A stretch of DNA of 64,000 nt from Methanosphaera stadtmanae (GCA_015062825.1 SUTR01000005.1:16459-80458); one strand, 5' to 3'. Shown: positions 36,504-46,994, counted from the first letter of the stretch. The notes: generated by a model from the sequence alone, not told the origin. Translations and numbers: made by a program.

Positions 36504-36994
36504 TTATAGAATTATAAACTAACACCACTAATTTATGATTTGTCAATAGAAATATATAATTTAATGGGATTTTATATTTAATTACAGTTTAAAAGAGTTA
36601 TGGATTAATTCAATTTAAATTAGAAATATTCTTATTAAATTGTTTTAATGTTTATTTTTAACGTTTAACTTCATATTTATTCCGTGTAAAATGTTAGAAG
36701 TCTTTGATTAATGTTTTAATTTCTTGTTAACTCCTTATTTTTAGTATCATATTTTGTTTGATTTTTTGTTTGAGGATTATTGTTGACATTTCAAGATAAT
36801 AAGAATATAAATAATTAGAACATGCTTTCATATTTATATTACTTGAATTTAGGAGGTTTTTATAATATTATAAATTCAACAAATTGAAATTTAATTATGA
36901 AATAATCTATTTAAAAGTAGTTTAAGTAAGAATTAAGATTAAATTAATTAATTTGAAAAAAATAAAAAAAAGAAAAAAAGGGTAGTTTGAAATA

Positions 36995-39900
36995 TTAGTC
37001 TACAACATCAGTTATTCCTGCATCCATGACAGGTTCATCAAATCCAACGGGGTTATCGGTGTGAACATCTTCACCAGTTGCGGGTATGTTTTCTTCACCT
37101 GTATAACCATCATCTGCTCTGACTTGGATGTAGTTAGGAATATAATCTGTATCGTCATATTCTAATACTATTTGACCATTTTCATCAAAGTGTATATTTT
37201 CTTCACCTAAAATGGCGACTAAATCTTCAAAAGTGATATTTCCATTCAAATATAGAATATATATGTATAGTTTATATTTGAAGTTATCATAACTATATGT
37301 CTTATACGTTGTTACAGAATGCGTAACTGGTCTTGAATAGTGATATGTTTTAGTTTTTGGAACAGTGATTGTTTGTGTCCTGTTTTTTGTTACTGTTTTC
37401 TGTTCAATTTCAGTATAAGTTTCATTTTTATACTTTGTTATTGTAACAGGTTCTGTTATAGTACTTGTTTCATTCCTGTATTTAGTTACATTTCTGTATC
37501 TGGTTTCAGGTTCAATAACTGTCCTAGTCTTAGTAACATTTCGATATTTTGTTACAGGTTCAACAACTGTCCTAGTCTTAGTCACATTTCTGTATCTAAC
37601 CTCAGGAACTGAAATTGACCTATACTTAGTAACATTACGATATCCTATTTCAGGTTCAACAACTGTCCTAGTCTTAGTCACATTTCTGTATCTAACCTCA
37701 GGAACTGAAATTGTTCTAGTCTTTGTTACATTTCGATATTTTGTTACAGGTTCAACAACTGTTCTATATTTTGTAACATTTCGATATTTTGTTACAGGTT
37801 CAACAACTGTCCTAGTCTTAGTCACATTTCTAAATCTAGTTTCTGGAACTATGACAGTTCTATTTTTTGTAACATTTCTATACATTACCACTGGTTCAAC
37901 TACTGTTTTATACTTTGTTACATTACGATATTTAATTACTGGTTCTCCAATAACTATATATTTTGTAACATTTCTGTATCTGACCTCTGGTACGCTAATT
38001 GTTCTATTTTTAACAATTTTTTCTGTTTCATTGTATGGTTCAACAATTGTTCTGTTGACTATATATGGTTCTTCGACTGTATAATTGATTACTCGTGTAA
38101 CATTTTCAGTGTACTCTTCTACTTCAGTATAAGGAACTTTTTTAGTTACATTTTCAATATACTCCTCTACATCAGTATAAGGAACAGTCTTATTCACATA
38201 AACAGTATACTCCTCTACATCAGTATAAGGAACAGTCTTATTCACATAAACAGTATACTCCTCTACATCAGTATAAGGAACAGTCTTATTCACATAAACA
38301 GTATACTCCTCTACATCAGTATAAGGAACTGTTTTAGTTACATTCTCAACATATTCTTCTACTTCAGTATAAGGAACAGTCTTAGTCACATTAACAACAT
38401 ACTCTTCTTCAACGATATAAGGAACAGTGACTGTAATATTTCTTGTTACATTAACTGTTTCATTATATGGTACTTCACGAGTATGTTCAACAGTTACATT
38501 AACTGTTTCATTGTATGGAACTATTATCTCTTCTGTATCATTATACTCAACGGTTTCATCATATTCTTCTAATTCAGTAATGTTTTCAACAAAACTTTCT
38601 GTTATGTTTTCTACAGTACTTTCATTTTTAAGTACGAATCCCCATGCGAATTCAAATGGAAGAGGATATAAATATATACCAAATGTTCTCTGATAGTCTT
38701 GATCAGCTACATATTTGTTAGGATGACTGTATGCAAAGTAGTAATTATATAGGGTATTGTCTACTACTACAGTTCCATTATTTGCTGGTACATGTCCTGC
38801 TTCAACTAATTCTATTGTTTCATTTACAAATTCACTTATTGGATGACTATTTCCATCCGCATCTATAATTGATTTATCATACCATGAATCTGATTGATCC
38901 CTGTAGGAAAAATCAGTAAATCCATATATTACATTTTGTTTTTGAATATCTTCGGTGAAATTCTGAGTATCACCCAAGTGAGTAATTATGAATGTTTTAA
39001 GATATTTTACAACATCTTCTGACGTATATGCATTATCTCTTGTCTGGTTAGATGTTGTATCTCCGTACATTTCCCTATCATATATTACAGTATCAATAGG
39101 TGCGGCCCTATTTTTATCAATACAATATGCCATGTATCCATCTTCATAGTAAATAGGAATTCCACTAGATATTACAGATACATTTGTGTTAATTAAATGT
39201 TTAACTACTTCATGTATTGTTACTGTTGTATTATGTGGGAATTCTTCCGTATGATTATAACCTGTAGTATTATGATTTTCTAAAATAACTTCAATATCAT
39301 GTTCATGATATTCTGTTGCTATTTTATAACTTTTAGATGCAGAATTTTTAGCAATCTTCTGATTATTGCTTGTTTTTGCAATATTTTGATCAGGTAATTT
39401 TTCCACTACATTATATGTGAATTCTTCACTTGCAGAGTTATAATTACCATCTTCAACATATGAAAGTTTGCCTGCGAATTTTCCTAATTTTTTCTGTACT
39501 GCACTATAATTGAAGTATCCTTCTGATACAGTAGTAATTGTCACGTTATTATTGTTTATAGTTAACAATAATTTAGCATTTTCAATTGCATGTCCTTCAT
39601 TATCCAAGAGTATTCCAGTGATTGTTAATTTATCATTGAGTTCTACATCTTTTTGACTTTGAGTCATGATGATTACTGCATCTTTTTTGTTAAAGCTAAA
39701 TCTTACATTTTTACTGCATGGTTCATATGCATTATTTCCATTGAATTTAACAGTTACGTTGTTTAATCCTCGAATTGTAGCATGATGTGTGTAATGGAAT
39801 TCATTTGTTGATTCGACTCTTAATGTATGTTTTTGACCATTAATTATCAAGTCAACATATGCATTTTTAACTTTTTGACCATTAGCATCAGTTAATTTAC

Positions 39901-42900
39901 CACTTATTTCTATGAAATCATTTACTTCAGGATTGTTCTTATCAATGGATAATGTAATATTTGTCTTTTTCTTAACAACATTGATTTGTTTGGAATTAGT
40001 TGAATTTGTACGTTGTTCATCCCCATAATATATTGCTGTAACGTTTTTTATACCCATACTTGTTGCTTTGTATGGTAGGAAAAATTCTCCATCATCATCA
40101 GTATATAGATAATATTTTCCATTGTTTATATAAACGGTCACTTGATTATAGTTAATTCTACCATAAAGACCACTTAATGTTCCGTTGATTATTGTTTCTT
40201 CACCAATAGTCATCTCTTCGGGAACATCTAATGTAATAGTAGTATTACGTTTTTTCATTATGAAGGTTGTATTGTTATTAGCAGATTGATAATCTTCTGA
40301 TTCATTAACATGTACAGTTACATTGTTTACTCCTACAAATCTAGTAGTTGTCCAATATTCAAAGTAACCGTTTTCATCTGTTTCTAAACCAATAGTAAAT
40401 ATGTTTATTTTTAAACCAATATCTATATCTTTTCTACCAGTACCATCCCAACCTTTTAACCATCCATATATAAGTAACTTATCACCATATAATTCTTCTT
40501 TACGATCAGTGTATAATTCAAGAGTAGTTTTTGCTTTATCTATTTCAACAGTTGTAGTGTTTGAACCTGGAGTATAGGTTTCATTTCCAGCATATGATAC
40601 ACGAATATGTTCGGTATTTGCTTCAATGATAGTAGTTGTAAATGAAAATCTTCCATTTTCATCTACAGGTATGTTATCATTATTATGACCATTGAAATAT
40701 ATTGATACATTGGTATTTTTAATTATATTACCATTTCTATCACGTAATGTACCACTTACTGTTAATGAATCACCTAATGTTCTATTTTTCTTAGGTATTT
40801 CATCAATTTCAATGATTGATAAACCATATACTGCTTGTAATGTAAATGAATCATTACTACTTATATAATATTTTTGAGCTATACCTTCTTCGAAAACTGC
40901 ACGAATTGTGTAATTTCCTTCAGGTAAGTTTTCAGTACTTCCAGCAAACCTGAATTTAGTTAATTCTTCAGCAAATACAGTTCTGTTCTTATCTTCAGCG
41001 TATTCCGGATCAGTTCCATTTATTCTTACATCTATATATGATGGTGTGAGATGTAGATACGTATCATGGTTTTCAATTGGTTTACCTTCTTCATCATCCA
41101 AGGTCAATACAACATAACATGAAGTATTTGCTTGGATGTATGGAATTGGTAATAATTTTAGTTTTGTACCCATCTTAATAACTTTTATGTTAGTCCAATC
41201 ACTTGATGCTTTATAAAGCTGATCACCCTTGAATGATACTGAAAGATTTTTATCTTCCATATATCTTATTCTACGAGTATAATTAAATTCACCTTTAAGA
41301 TTGGTTTCAATAGAATATGTATCTTTATGTTCATATCCATTTACATATACATCAAGTTGAACATTAGGTATAGGATTACCATTCTTATCTTTTAATGTTC
41401 CATTTAATTTTAACATTTGTGAATATTTGAAGGTATATTCATCTTCATCATCATTTTTAGAGGTATAATTAGTTACCTCAAATGTTAAAATGGTATCTAA
41501 TGGAGTTGTATTAAATGTTAATAACTTTCTAGCTTCATCATACTTATCATTACCAGGATAAAATATTAATACTCTGTTGTTTCCTAGTTTAGTTGAATTG
41601 AATTCATATTTGAAGTTACCATTCTTATCAACATTTACTTCTTTAACATCACCATTGATTGTGATGTTTATCTTAGTGTTTCCAATTGGTCCATCAACAC
41701 TAGATAATGTACCGGATACTGTTACTGTGTCATTATAAACAACATCATTTATGGTTTTTGCATTTAAAACTGTATTACTACTTGTAATTGTGACTGATGT
41801 GCTGTTTTCTGAAGGATAATATTTATCATCTCCATCATATCTTACAGATATGTTTAAAGGTCCAGCCACATGAGGAATATAATCAGTATATTCAAATGAA
41901 CCATATTTATCCAACTGAATAGGAATTTCTGTTGAATTAATTATTAATGTTGCATTGACAGAAGAAATTGCACGTCCATCATCGGATTGTAACTTACCTG
42001 TTATAGGTAAATGTTGACCTACTACAGTATCATTTGCTGTGATACTAATATGGGTTCTTTGAGGTAATTCCACTGTCCAATTGAATCCATGATAATCTAA
42101 TCTTGGTGAGACAAACTCTAACCTTATTGAATTAGATTTCATATTATTCATTGTATTCTTATCAATGACAATTGTTGATTGATTGTTATTTACATCAAAT
42201 TGTTTATATAAAACACCATCAACATAAACGTTAAGTTTACTGTTATCAACTGATGAATTACATACTTCACGTATTTGAAGTGTTGCATTTGCAACATAAT
42301 TTCCATTTTTATCAAATGATTGACGAAGATCTCTATAGAAGACTTCTAAATAATTACTAATGTAAGTATTGTTTGTTACATAGTAATCTGCAAAATCACC
42401 AAACAACATCCCATGTTTGAAGTTGGTGTTGTTTCTGAAGACATTGTTTGTTATTTCAATATAGTTTTCTGAATATGAACTTTTATCTGAACGAACCACA
42501 TCATAATGCCAATTTAATGATTCTTCATCCAATTCAATAGTTATAACATTTCCAGTTAAATTAGAACCATTAATACGCGTGTAACCATAATAATAATGTT
42601 CAGTCACGTGACTTACAATAACTCCATATAGTCCACTATTATTAATTAATTCTGAATTATCTATTTCAATGCGTGTATTCATTGAATTTAATACACTGGA
42701 TTCATTACCAATGTTGTTGATTATTTTTGAATTGTTAATTGTTATATTTGAATATTCAGCCATTGTTAGACCTATACTCGTTGCAGTATTGTTAACAAAT
42801 GTTGTATCATTTATATCAAGATTTGTATAATATACTGCTACTGTAGAACTTAAATTAGCTACATTATTGGTAATGTTTAATGAATCCATACTTGCATTTG

Positions 42901-44806
42901 TATTAATCAAGTAGATTGCAGATCCTCTATAACCATTGTTTTTATCAAATGTAACATTAGAGAATTTTAAATTAACATCATATTCAGTTAAATTTTGAGA
43001 ACGACCTGCTCTGATTGCTCCACCATTATAACCTGTGTTATTGATAAATGAAGAATCACTTAAGGTTAAATTTGATTTATCAAACGTGAGGATTAATGCC
43101 CCACCATCCCCTATAGCATGATTATTTATGAATGAAACATTATTTCCAACCAGTTCTGAGACAGAAGCAACTGCTCCACCAGAAACACGTGCAGTATTGT
43201 TTTCAAATAAAGTATCATTTGCTATTAAAAGAATTGAATAAATTGCCCCTCCCAAATTACTAGCTGAATTATTAATGAATGTATTATTCAAAGAGGTCAC
43301 ATGATAATTCCATGAATTAATAGCTCCACCATAATATGCAGAGGAATTAGTGAAATATGAATTGCTAATTATGCCATTCCCATGACTACTGATAGATCCA
43401 CCACGTGTCCAATGACTAGATTTATCAATATCAGAAGCATTACTTTTTGCACTATTGTTAATGAATATTGAATTATTAACTGATAAATCAGTACTTGTAT
43501 ATATAGCTCCACCTTCTTTAGTAACATTATTGTTGACGAAAGTGTTATTGTTTATGGCTAAAACAATTTTATTTCCACCTTTACTATAAATAGCTCCACC
43601 ATTTGATATAGCAGAGTTATTTTTGTATAGGTTATTATCTGATATTAAATTAGCATCTGTAAAGATTGCTCCACCATCACCATAATATTCTGCTTCAGTT
43701 TTTACATCTGCATGTTCAGGATTTGTCGGATCATAAACTATTCTTTCATAGTTTTCATCATATGCAAACTTTCCATAGTCATCAAGTAAATAATCAATAC
43801 CATATCCATGTACTTTATTATTTGTGAAGTTACTATTTTTAATAGTGATATTTGACTTAGAGTATATAGCTCCACCATATACTCCTGCAGTATTATTTAC
43901 AAATAAAGAATCAGCTACTGTACTAGTCTTATTCAATGTTATTACAGCCCCACCATTGGCCTTAGCATAGTTATTAATAAATTTTGATTCGTTTATGAAT
44001 ATACCATTCTGTGTATATATTGCACCACCATTATCTGATGCATTGTTACCAGAAAATGTGGAATTAATAACTTTTACTATATTACGACTATTCTCAGATG
44101 CATGCCATATTGCAGCACCAGACCATACAGCAGTGTTATTTTCAAATAAGCTATTGATAACAGTAACATTACCCTTACTGTAAATTACTCCACCATTACT
44201 ACCACCGTTGTTAGTAAACTTAGAATCAGACAAGGTTATATTCGAATTAGTATTACTGTAAATAACAGAACCATCCGAAGTACTTTTACAATTAGATATT
44301 GTAATATTAGTAATATTTAATCCAGATTTACTCTTTTCTAATTTAATAAATTGGTTATTATTACCGTCAATTGTCTGACCATTACCATCTATTGTTATAA
44401 TTAATCGTTTACTAATTGTTATTGGAGTTGTAACTGTGTACGTTCCAACATTCAGTGTTATTTTTATAGTATCTCCTGCAATATTAGATTTTGATTCGAG
44501 TACACTTTTTAGTTCATCATAATTGTTAACAGTCTTCTCATAATTTGCTGTTTTCAAAGTCTTAAGATTACTGGTTAAGTTATTTGTCGAATCATTTGAG
44601 ATATTTTTAGTTTTTACATCACTTTTGGTATTTGTTTCAACATTGTATGCATTATCAGTACTTAAGTCATTTTGCTGACTTGTAGTCATCTGCATAGAAT
44701 TATCATTATCTGATAAACTATCTGTTGCAGATATCACTCCCATACTAATAAATAAACACACGAATGTTAAAATAAAAAATATAACTTTATATTTTTTACT
44801 TACCAT
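36995..44806 (-). CDS. Adhesin-like protein with beta-helix, Ig-like modules, putative thioester domain and repeat stalk (2603 aa)
   Basis: A giant exported protein. Signal peptide at 1-~27 (KVIFFILTFVCLFISMG). Right-handed beta-helix with NGGAIYS/NNSA-type repeats at ~95-910. About nine Ig-like modules follow at ~915-1800 (TVSGTL, DxNGxFxYxxxxTxxG). Residues ~1805-2055 differ in style and resemble Gram-positive TQXA/thioester domains: AYCIDKN with Cys1895, and KQNVIYGFTD with Gln1957. Residues ~2070-2240 are seven acidic 16-mers (VPYTDVEEYTVYVNKT). Residues ~2265-2455 are about eleven basic 16-mers (KYRNVTKTRTVVEPVT); both arrays have an N-x-T sequon per unit. A short folded tail has IPATGE at 2574-2579, but no hydrophobic tail. 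No ribosome-binding site is obvious. Confidence 0.9.
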   Translation of the reverse strand: MVSKKYKVIFFILTFVCLFISMGVISATDSLSDNDNSMQMTTSQQNDLSTDNAYNVETNTKSDVKTKNISNDSTNNLTSNLKTLKTANYEKTVNNYDELKSVLESKSNIAGDTIKITLNVGTYTVTTPITISKRLIITIDGNGQTIDGNNNQFIKLEKSKSGLNITNITISNCKSTSDGSVIYSNTNSNITLSDSKFTNNGGSNGGVIYSKGNVTVINSLFENNTAVWSGAAIWHASENSRNIVKVINSTFSGNNASDNGGAIYTQNGIFINESKFINNYAKANGGAVITLNKTSTVADSLFVNNTAGVYGGAIYSKSNITIKNSNFTNNKVHGYGIDYLLDDYGKFAYDENYERIVYDPTNPEHADVKTEAEYYGDGGAIFTDANLISDNNLYKNNSAISNGGAIYSKGGNKIVLAINNNTFVNNNVTKEGGAIYTSTDLSVNNSIFINNSAKSNASDIDKSSHWTRGGSISSHGNGIISNSYFTNSSAYYGGAINSWNYHVTSLNNTFINNSASNLGGAIYSILLIANDTLFENNTARVSGGAVASVSELVGNNVSFINNHAIGDGGALILTFDKSNLTLSDSSFINNTGYNGGAIRAGRSQNLTEYDVNLKFSNVTFDKNNGYRGSAIYLINTNASMDSLNITNNVANLSSTVAVYYTNLDINDTTFVNNTATSIGLTMAEYSNITINNSKIINNIGNESSVLNSMNTRIEIDNSELINNSGLYGVIVSHVTEHYYYGYTRINGSNLTGNVITIELDEESLNWHYDVVRSDKSSYSENYIEITNNVFRNNTNFKHGMLFGDFADYYVTNNTYISNYLEVFYRDLRQSFDKNGNYVANATLQIREVCNSSVDNSKLNVYVDGVLYKQFDVNNNQSTIVIDKNTMNNMKSNSIRLEFVSPRLDYHGFNWTVELPQRTHISITANDTVVGQHLPITGKLQSDDGRAISSVNATLIINSTEIPIQLDKYGSFEYTDYIPHVAGPLNISVRYDGDDKYYPSENSTSVTITSSNTVLNAKTINDVVYNDTVTVSGTLSSVDGPIGNTKINITINGDVKEVNVDKNGNFKYEFNSTKLGNNRVLIFYPGNDKYDEARKLLTFNTTPLDTILTFEVTNYTSKNDDEDEYTFKYSQMLKLNGTLKDKNGNPIPNVQLDVYVNGYEHKDTYSIETNLKGEFNYTRRIRYMEDKNLSVSFKGDQLYKASSDWTNIKVIKMGTKLKLLPIPYIQANTSCYVVLTLDDEEGKPIENHDTYLHLTPSYIDVRINGTDPEYAEDKNRTVFAEELTKFRFAGSTENLPEGNYTIRAVFEEGIAQKYYISSNDSFTLQAVYGLSIIEIDEIPKKNRTLGDSLTVSGTLRDRNGNIIKNTNVSIYFNGHNNDNIPVDENGRFSFTTTIIEANTEHIRVSYAGNETYTPGSNTTTVEIDKAKTTLELYTDRKEELYGDKLLIYGWLKGWDGTGRKDIDIGLKINIFTIGLETDENGYFEYWTTTRFVGVNNVTVHVNESEDYQSANNNTTFIMKKRNTTITLDVPEEMTIGEETIINGTLSGLYGRINYNQVTVYINNGKYYLYTDDDGEFFLPYKATSMGIKNVTAIYYGDEQRTNSTNSKQINVVKKKTNITLSIDKNNPEVNDFIEISGKLTDANGQKVKNAYVDLIINGQKHTLRVESTNEFHYTHHATIRGLNNVTVKFNGNNAYEPCSKNVRFSFNKKDAVIIMTQSQKDVELNDKLTITGILLDNEGHAIENAKLLLTINNNNVTITTVSEGYFNYSAVQKKLGKFAGKLSYVEDGNYNSASEEFTYNVVEKLPDQNIAKTSNNQKIAKNSASKSYKIATEYHEHDIEVILENHNTTGYNHTEEFPHNTTVTIHEVVKHLINTNVSVISSGIPIYYEDGYMAYCIDKNRAAPIDTVIYDREMYGDTTSNQTRDNAYTSEDVVKYLKTFIITHLGDTQNFTEDIQKQNVIYGFTDFSYRDQSDSWYDKSIIDADGNSHPISEFVNETIELVEAGHVPANNGTVVVDNTLYNYYFAYSHPNKYVADQDYQRTFGIYLYPLPFEFAWGFVLKNESTVENITESFVENITELEEYDETVEYNDTEEIIVPYNETVNVTVEHTREVPYNETVNVTRNITVTVPYIVEEEYVVNVTKTVPYTEVEEYVENVTKTVPYTDVEEYTVYVNKTVPYTDVEEYTVYVNKTVPYTDVEEYTVYVNKTVPYTDVEEYIENVTKKVPYTEVEEYTENVTRVINYTVEEPYIVNRTIVEPYNETEKIVKNRTISVPEVRYRNVTKYIVIGEPVIKYRNVTKYKTVVEPVVMYRNVTKNRTVIVPETRFRNVTKTRTVVEPVTKYRNVTKYRTVVEPVTKYRNVTKTRTISVPEVRYRNVTKTRTVVEPEIGYRNVTKYRSISVPEVRYRNVTKTRTVVEPVTKYRNVTKTRTVIEPETRYRNVTKYRNETSTITEPVTITKYKNETYTEIEQKTVTKNRTQTITVPKTKTYHYSRPVTHSVTTYKTYSYDNFKYKLYIYILYLNGNITFEDLVAILGEENIHFDENGQIVLEYDDTDYIPNYIQVRADDGYTGEENIPATGEDVHTDNPVGFDEPVMDAGITDVVD
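37455..37985 (-). repeat. Basic 16-residue repeat array in the adhesin stalk
   Basis: About eleven degenerate 48-bp units encoding KYRNVTKTRTVVEPVT-like sequence. Each has about four Lys/Arg against one Glu and one N-x-T sequon. Alternate units vary in the last third (ISVPEVR or VVEPVTK). Confidence 0.85.
38090..38430 (-). repeat. Acidic 16-residue repeat array with three perfect 48-bp copies
   Basis: Seven units encoding VPYTDVEEYTVYVNKT-like sequence. Three consecutive copies (38161-38208, 38209-38256, 38257-38304) are identical in DNA. Outer copies have diverged (YVENVTKT, YIENVTKK). Recent slippage or recombination is the likely origin. Confidence 0.88.
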
Positions 44807-45522
44807 GTTATCAACTTATAACTTGTGAATGAAATAATGTATTTATTTTTAATCAATTGAAAAAAAATTTTAAATATATTCCGTTGTACATAAGTTTCCA
44901 ATACACTATAATTATTATAATTATATAAATTATTTCAATTCAGGATTGAAGTGAAGAATCAATGAAATAATAAAAAAACATTTTTATTATTAATTGAATT
45001 TTTTCATTTTATGTACAACATTTATTAATGATACTTAAAATATTTTCATTATTGATATTTTTATTTATACACAATTTATAGCAGATAATAAATTAATTTA
45101 CTCATAACAATATTTCTAAAATTATGATTATTATCAATCATTACCTGTTATTACCTTAGAACACAATTATATTTATAGTTTATTAAAAGAAGAAAAAATA
45201 GACAACAATATATTTTTTTAATCATTTTTATTAACAGATTACATCATAGTTAAAGGAGTTTATGAATAGTTATAAGTTTTGAAATAATTTATAAAAAAAG
45301 AGTAATCTCATTAAAATTATTTAAAAAATGTGTTTTATTAAAGATATGAAGAAACACGTAAATCTAAAAACACATCCCTTATTCACAAACTAGTCTCTGA
45401 ATAACCATAACTAGTTCATGCTATACATAATATACAAAAATAATATTTAATTAACCATTCATGATAAATAACATATACTTCAAAAAAATAAAAAAAAATA
45501 GTAGGAAAAGGTATTAACTGAT
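44807..45522. other. Long intergenic region between glmM and the 2603-aa adhesin gene
   Basis: 716 bases, AT-rich. The adhesin promoter is near 44922. GlmM transcripts probably end in the T-rich stretch at 45484-45499 (minus strand). An AAAGGAG at 45253-45259 is followed by a six-codon frame only, not a credible gene. AACTAGT occurs twice near 45390-45420. No other structure found. Confidence 0.4.
44922..44928 (-). promoter_or_regulatory. TATA box of the 2603-aa adhesin gene
   Basis: TTATATA element within ATTTATATAATT on the minus strand, about 116 nt before the start codon; leader of roughly 90 nt. Confidence 0.4.
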
Positions 45523-46863
45523 TTATATGAATTTATTTATTAAATTCATACCCCAATCAGCTAATTCTGTTGCTTTTTCTTCAGTTTTAGCTTCTGAGAA
45601 ACATCTGTATATAGGTTCTGTTCCTGATGGTCTGATAATTACCCATCCATCATCAGTAATGATTTTTACCCCATCAGTTGTATCAACTTCATATTCAGTG
45701 GTTTCATCTAATATTCCTTGAGCAACTTCTGATTTTTTGTCATCAGGACATTCAATTTTCCTTTTCTGTGAATAGTATGTAGGCAATTCTTCAATTAATG
45801 TAGATAATGGTTTTTTGGTTGTGGCGAGTATTTCAAGTAGCATTGCTGTTGCAAGTCCGGAGTCTCTTCCATATACAAAGTCGGGGAAGATTAATCCACC
45901 ATTTTCTTCTCCACCAAACAGCCCATCAACTTCTTGTAGTTTACGTGCAACAACTAAATCTCCTACTTTTGTTAGGATTATTTCTCCATTGTTTTCTAGT
46001 GCTATGTCTGCAATTGCATTACTGGTTGCAACTGTTGTGACTATTGTTCCACCATTGTTTTTTTCTAGCATTGACTTTTCAACTAGTGCAAAGGATTTAT
46101 CACCATAGACAAATTGTCCTTTTTCATCAATACATATTGTTCTATCTGCATCCCCATCATGAGCTATACCTATATCTGCACCCGTTGCTTTTACTACTGA
46201 TATAAGGTCTTGTAGATTGTCTTCTGTTGGTTCTGGGTTTCTTCCAGGAAATGCTCCGTCTGCTTGACAGTTTATTGTGGTTATTTCACAGCCTAACTTT
46301 CTTACTATGTATGGTGTTGTATCACATGCTGCTCCTGATCCACAGTCAAGTACTACTTTGATATTTGCTTGTCTGATTTTGTCTGCATCTACTCTTTTAA
46401 TTACTTCTTCAATATATTCATCGATGATATCTCTTTTATATGCAGTTCCTATTTTATCCCATGAAACTCTTTCTTGTTTGTCATTGAAGTATATGTCTTC
46501 TATTTCTTCTTCTAAGTCATCAGGTGTTCCTATTCCATCAGAATCTAAAAGTTTTAATCCATTATATTTTGGCGGATTATGGGATGCTGTTACCATTATT
46601 CCACCATCATAATATTTACGTACTGCATATTGTACTGCTGGTGTTGGCAGCATTCCTAAATCTACCACATCACATCCTACTGATAAAAGTCCAGCAGTTA
46701 CTGCATGTTTTATCATTTCAGATGAGGTTCTTGGATCAGAACCTATTGCTATGGTTCCTTGTACTTTTGTACCATATGCTGCTGCTATTTTGGATGCAAA
46801 TTCTGGTGTTAACACTGTATTTGCTACTCTTCTTACCCCAAATGTTCCAAATAATTGTTTCAT
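45523..46863 (-). CDS. glmM: Phosphoglucosamine mutase (phosphohexomutase family)
   Basis: Converts glucosamine-6-phosphate to glucosamine-1-phosphate for UDP-GlcNAc, the precursor of pseudomurein and N-glycans. The catalytic serine loop is VTASHNPPKYNGLKL (Ser near residue 95). The metal loop is DGDADRTICID (near 240), and the substrate loops are GGEENGG and RPSGTEPIYR. Length 446 aa fits archaeal GlmM; phosphomannomutase activity cannot be excluded from sequence. GGAG lies 12 nt before the ATG. The envelope genes on both sides fit a cell-surface role. Confidence 0.88.
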   Translation of the reverse strand: MKQLFGTFGVRRVANTVLTPEFASKIAAAYGTKVQGTIAIGSDPRTSSEMIKHAVTAGLLSVGCDVVDLGMLPTPAVQYAVRKYYDGGIMVTASHNPPKYNGLKLLDSDGIGTPDDLEEEIEDIYFNDKQERVSWDKIGTAYKRDIIDEYIEEVIKRVDADKIRQANIKVVLDCGSGAACDTTPYIVRKLGCEITTINCQADGAFPGRNPEPTEDNLQDLISVVKATGADIGIAHDGDADRTICIDEKGQFVYGDKSFALVEKSMLEKNNGGTIVTTVATSNAIADIALENNGEIILTKVGDLVVARKLQEVDGLFGGEENGGLIFPDFVYGRDSGLATAMLLEILATTKKPLSTLIEELPTYYSQKRKIECPDDKKSEVAQGILDETTEYEVDTTDGVKIITDDGWVIIRPSGTEPIYRCFSEAKTEEKATELADWGMNLINKFI

Positions 46864-46994
46864 ATACCCATTAATCTCCTTTATACTTGATTTAGTTTTT
46901 TTTAAGAAAAAATATCATTCTATTGAAATGAAAAATATATGTTATATTTTATATTATTATTTCTTATTTTTATTGATAATAACTATTTTGAATC

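Larger units (their letters stand above)
36344..36994. other. Intergenic region between the two adhesin genes
   Basis: About 650 bases of very AT-rich sequence. It holds the promoter and palindrome of the 1847-aa adhesin gene near 36450-36503 and the long T-rich 3' tract of the 2603-aa gene (minus strand, 36955-36980). Nothing coding or RNA-like is apparent. Confidence 0.4.

Noticed and set aside
36900-36994. Frameshift hiding a hydrophobic sorting tail after the IPATGE motif
   Set aside because: The bases after the stop are a T-rich, A-rich terminator-like tract; no frame gives a convincing hydrophobic helix followed by basic residues.
38161-38304. Perfect 48-bp tandem DNA repeats that might suggest a CRISPR array
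   Set aside because: There are no spacers: copies abut, are in frame, and continue as degenerate protein repeats on both sides within one coding frame.
45253-45289. AAAGGAG followed by ATG as a small gene between glmM and the adhesin
   Set aside because: The frame stops after six codons.
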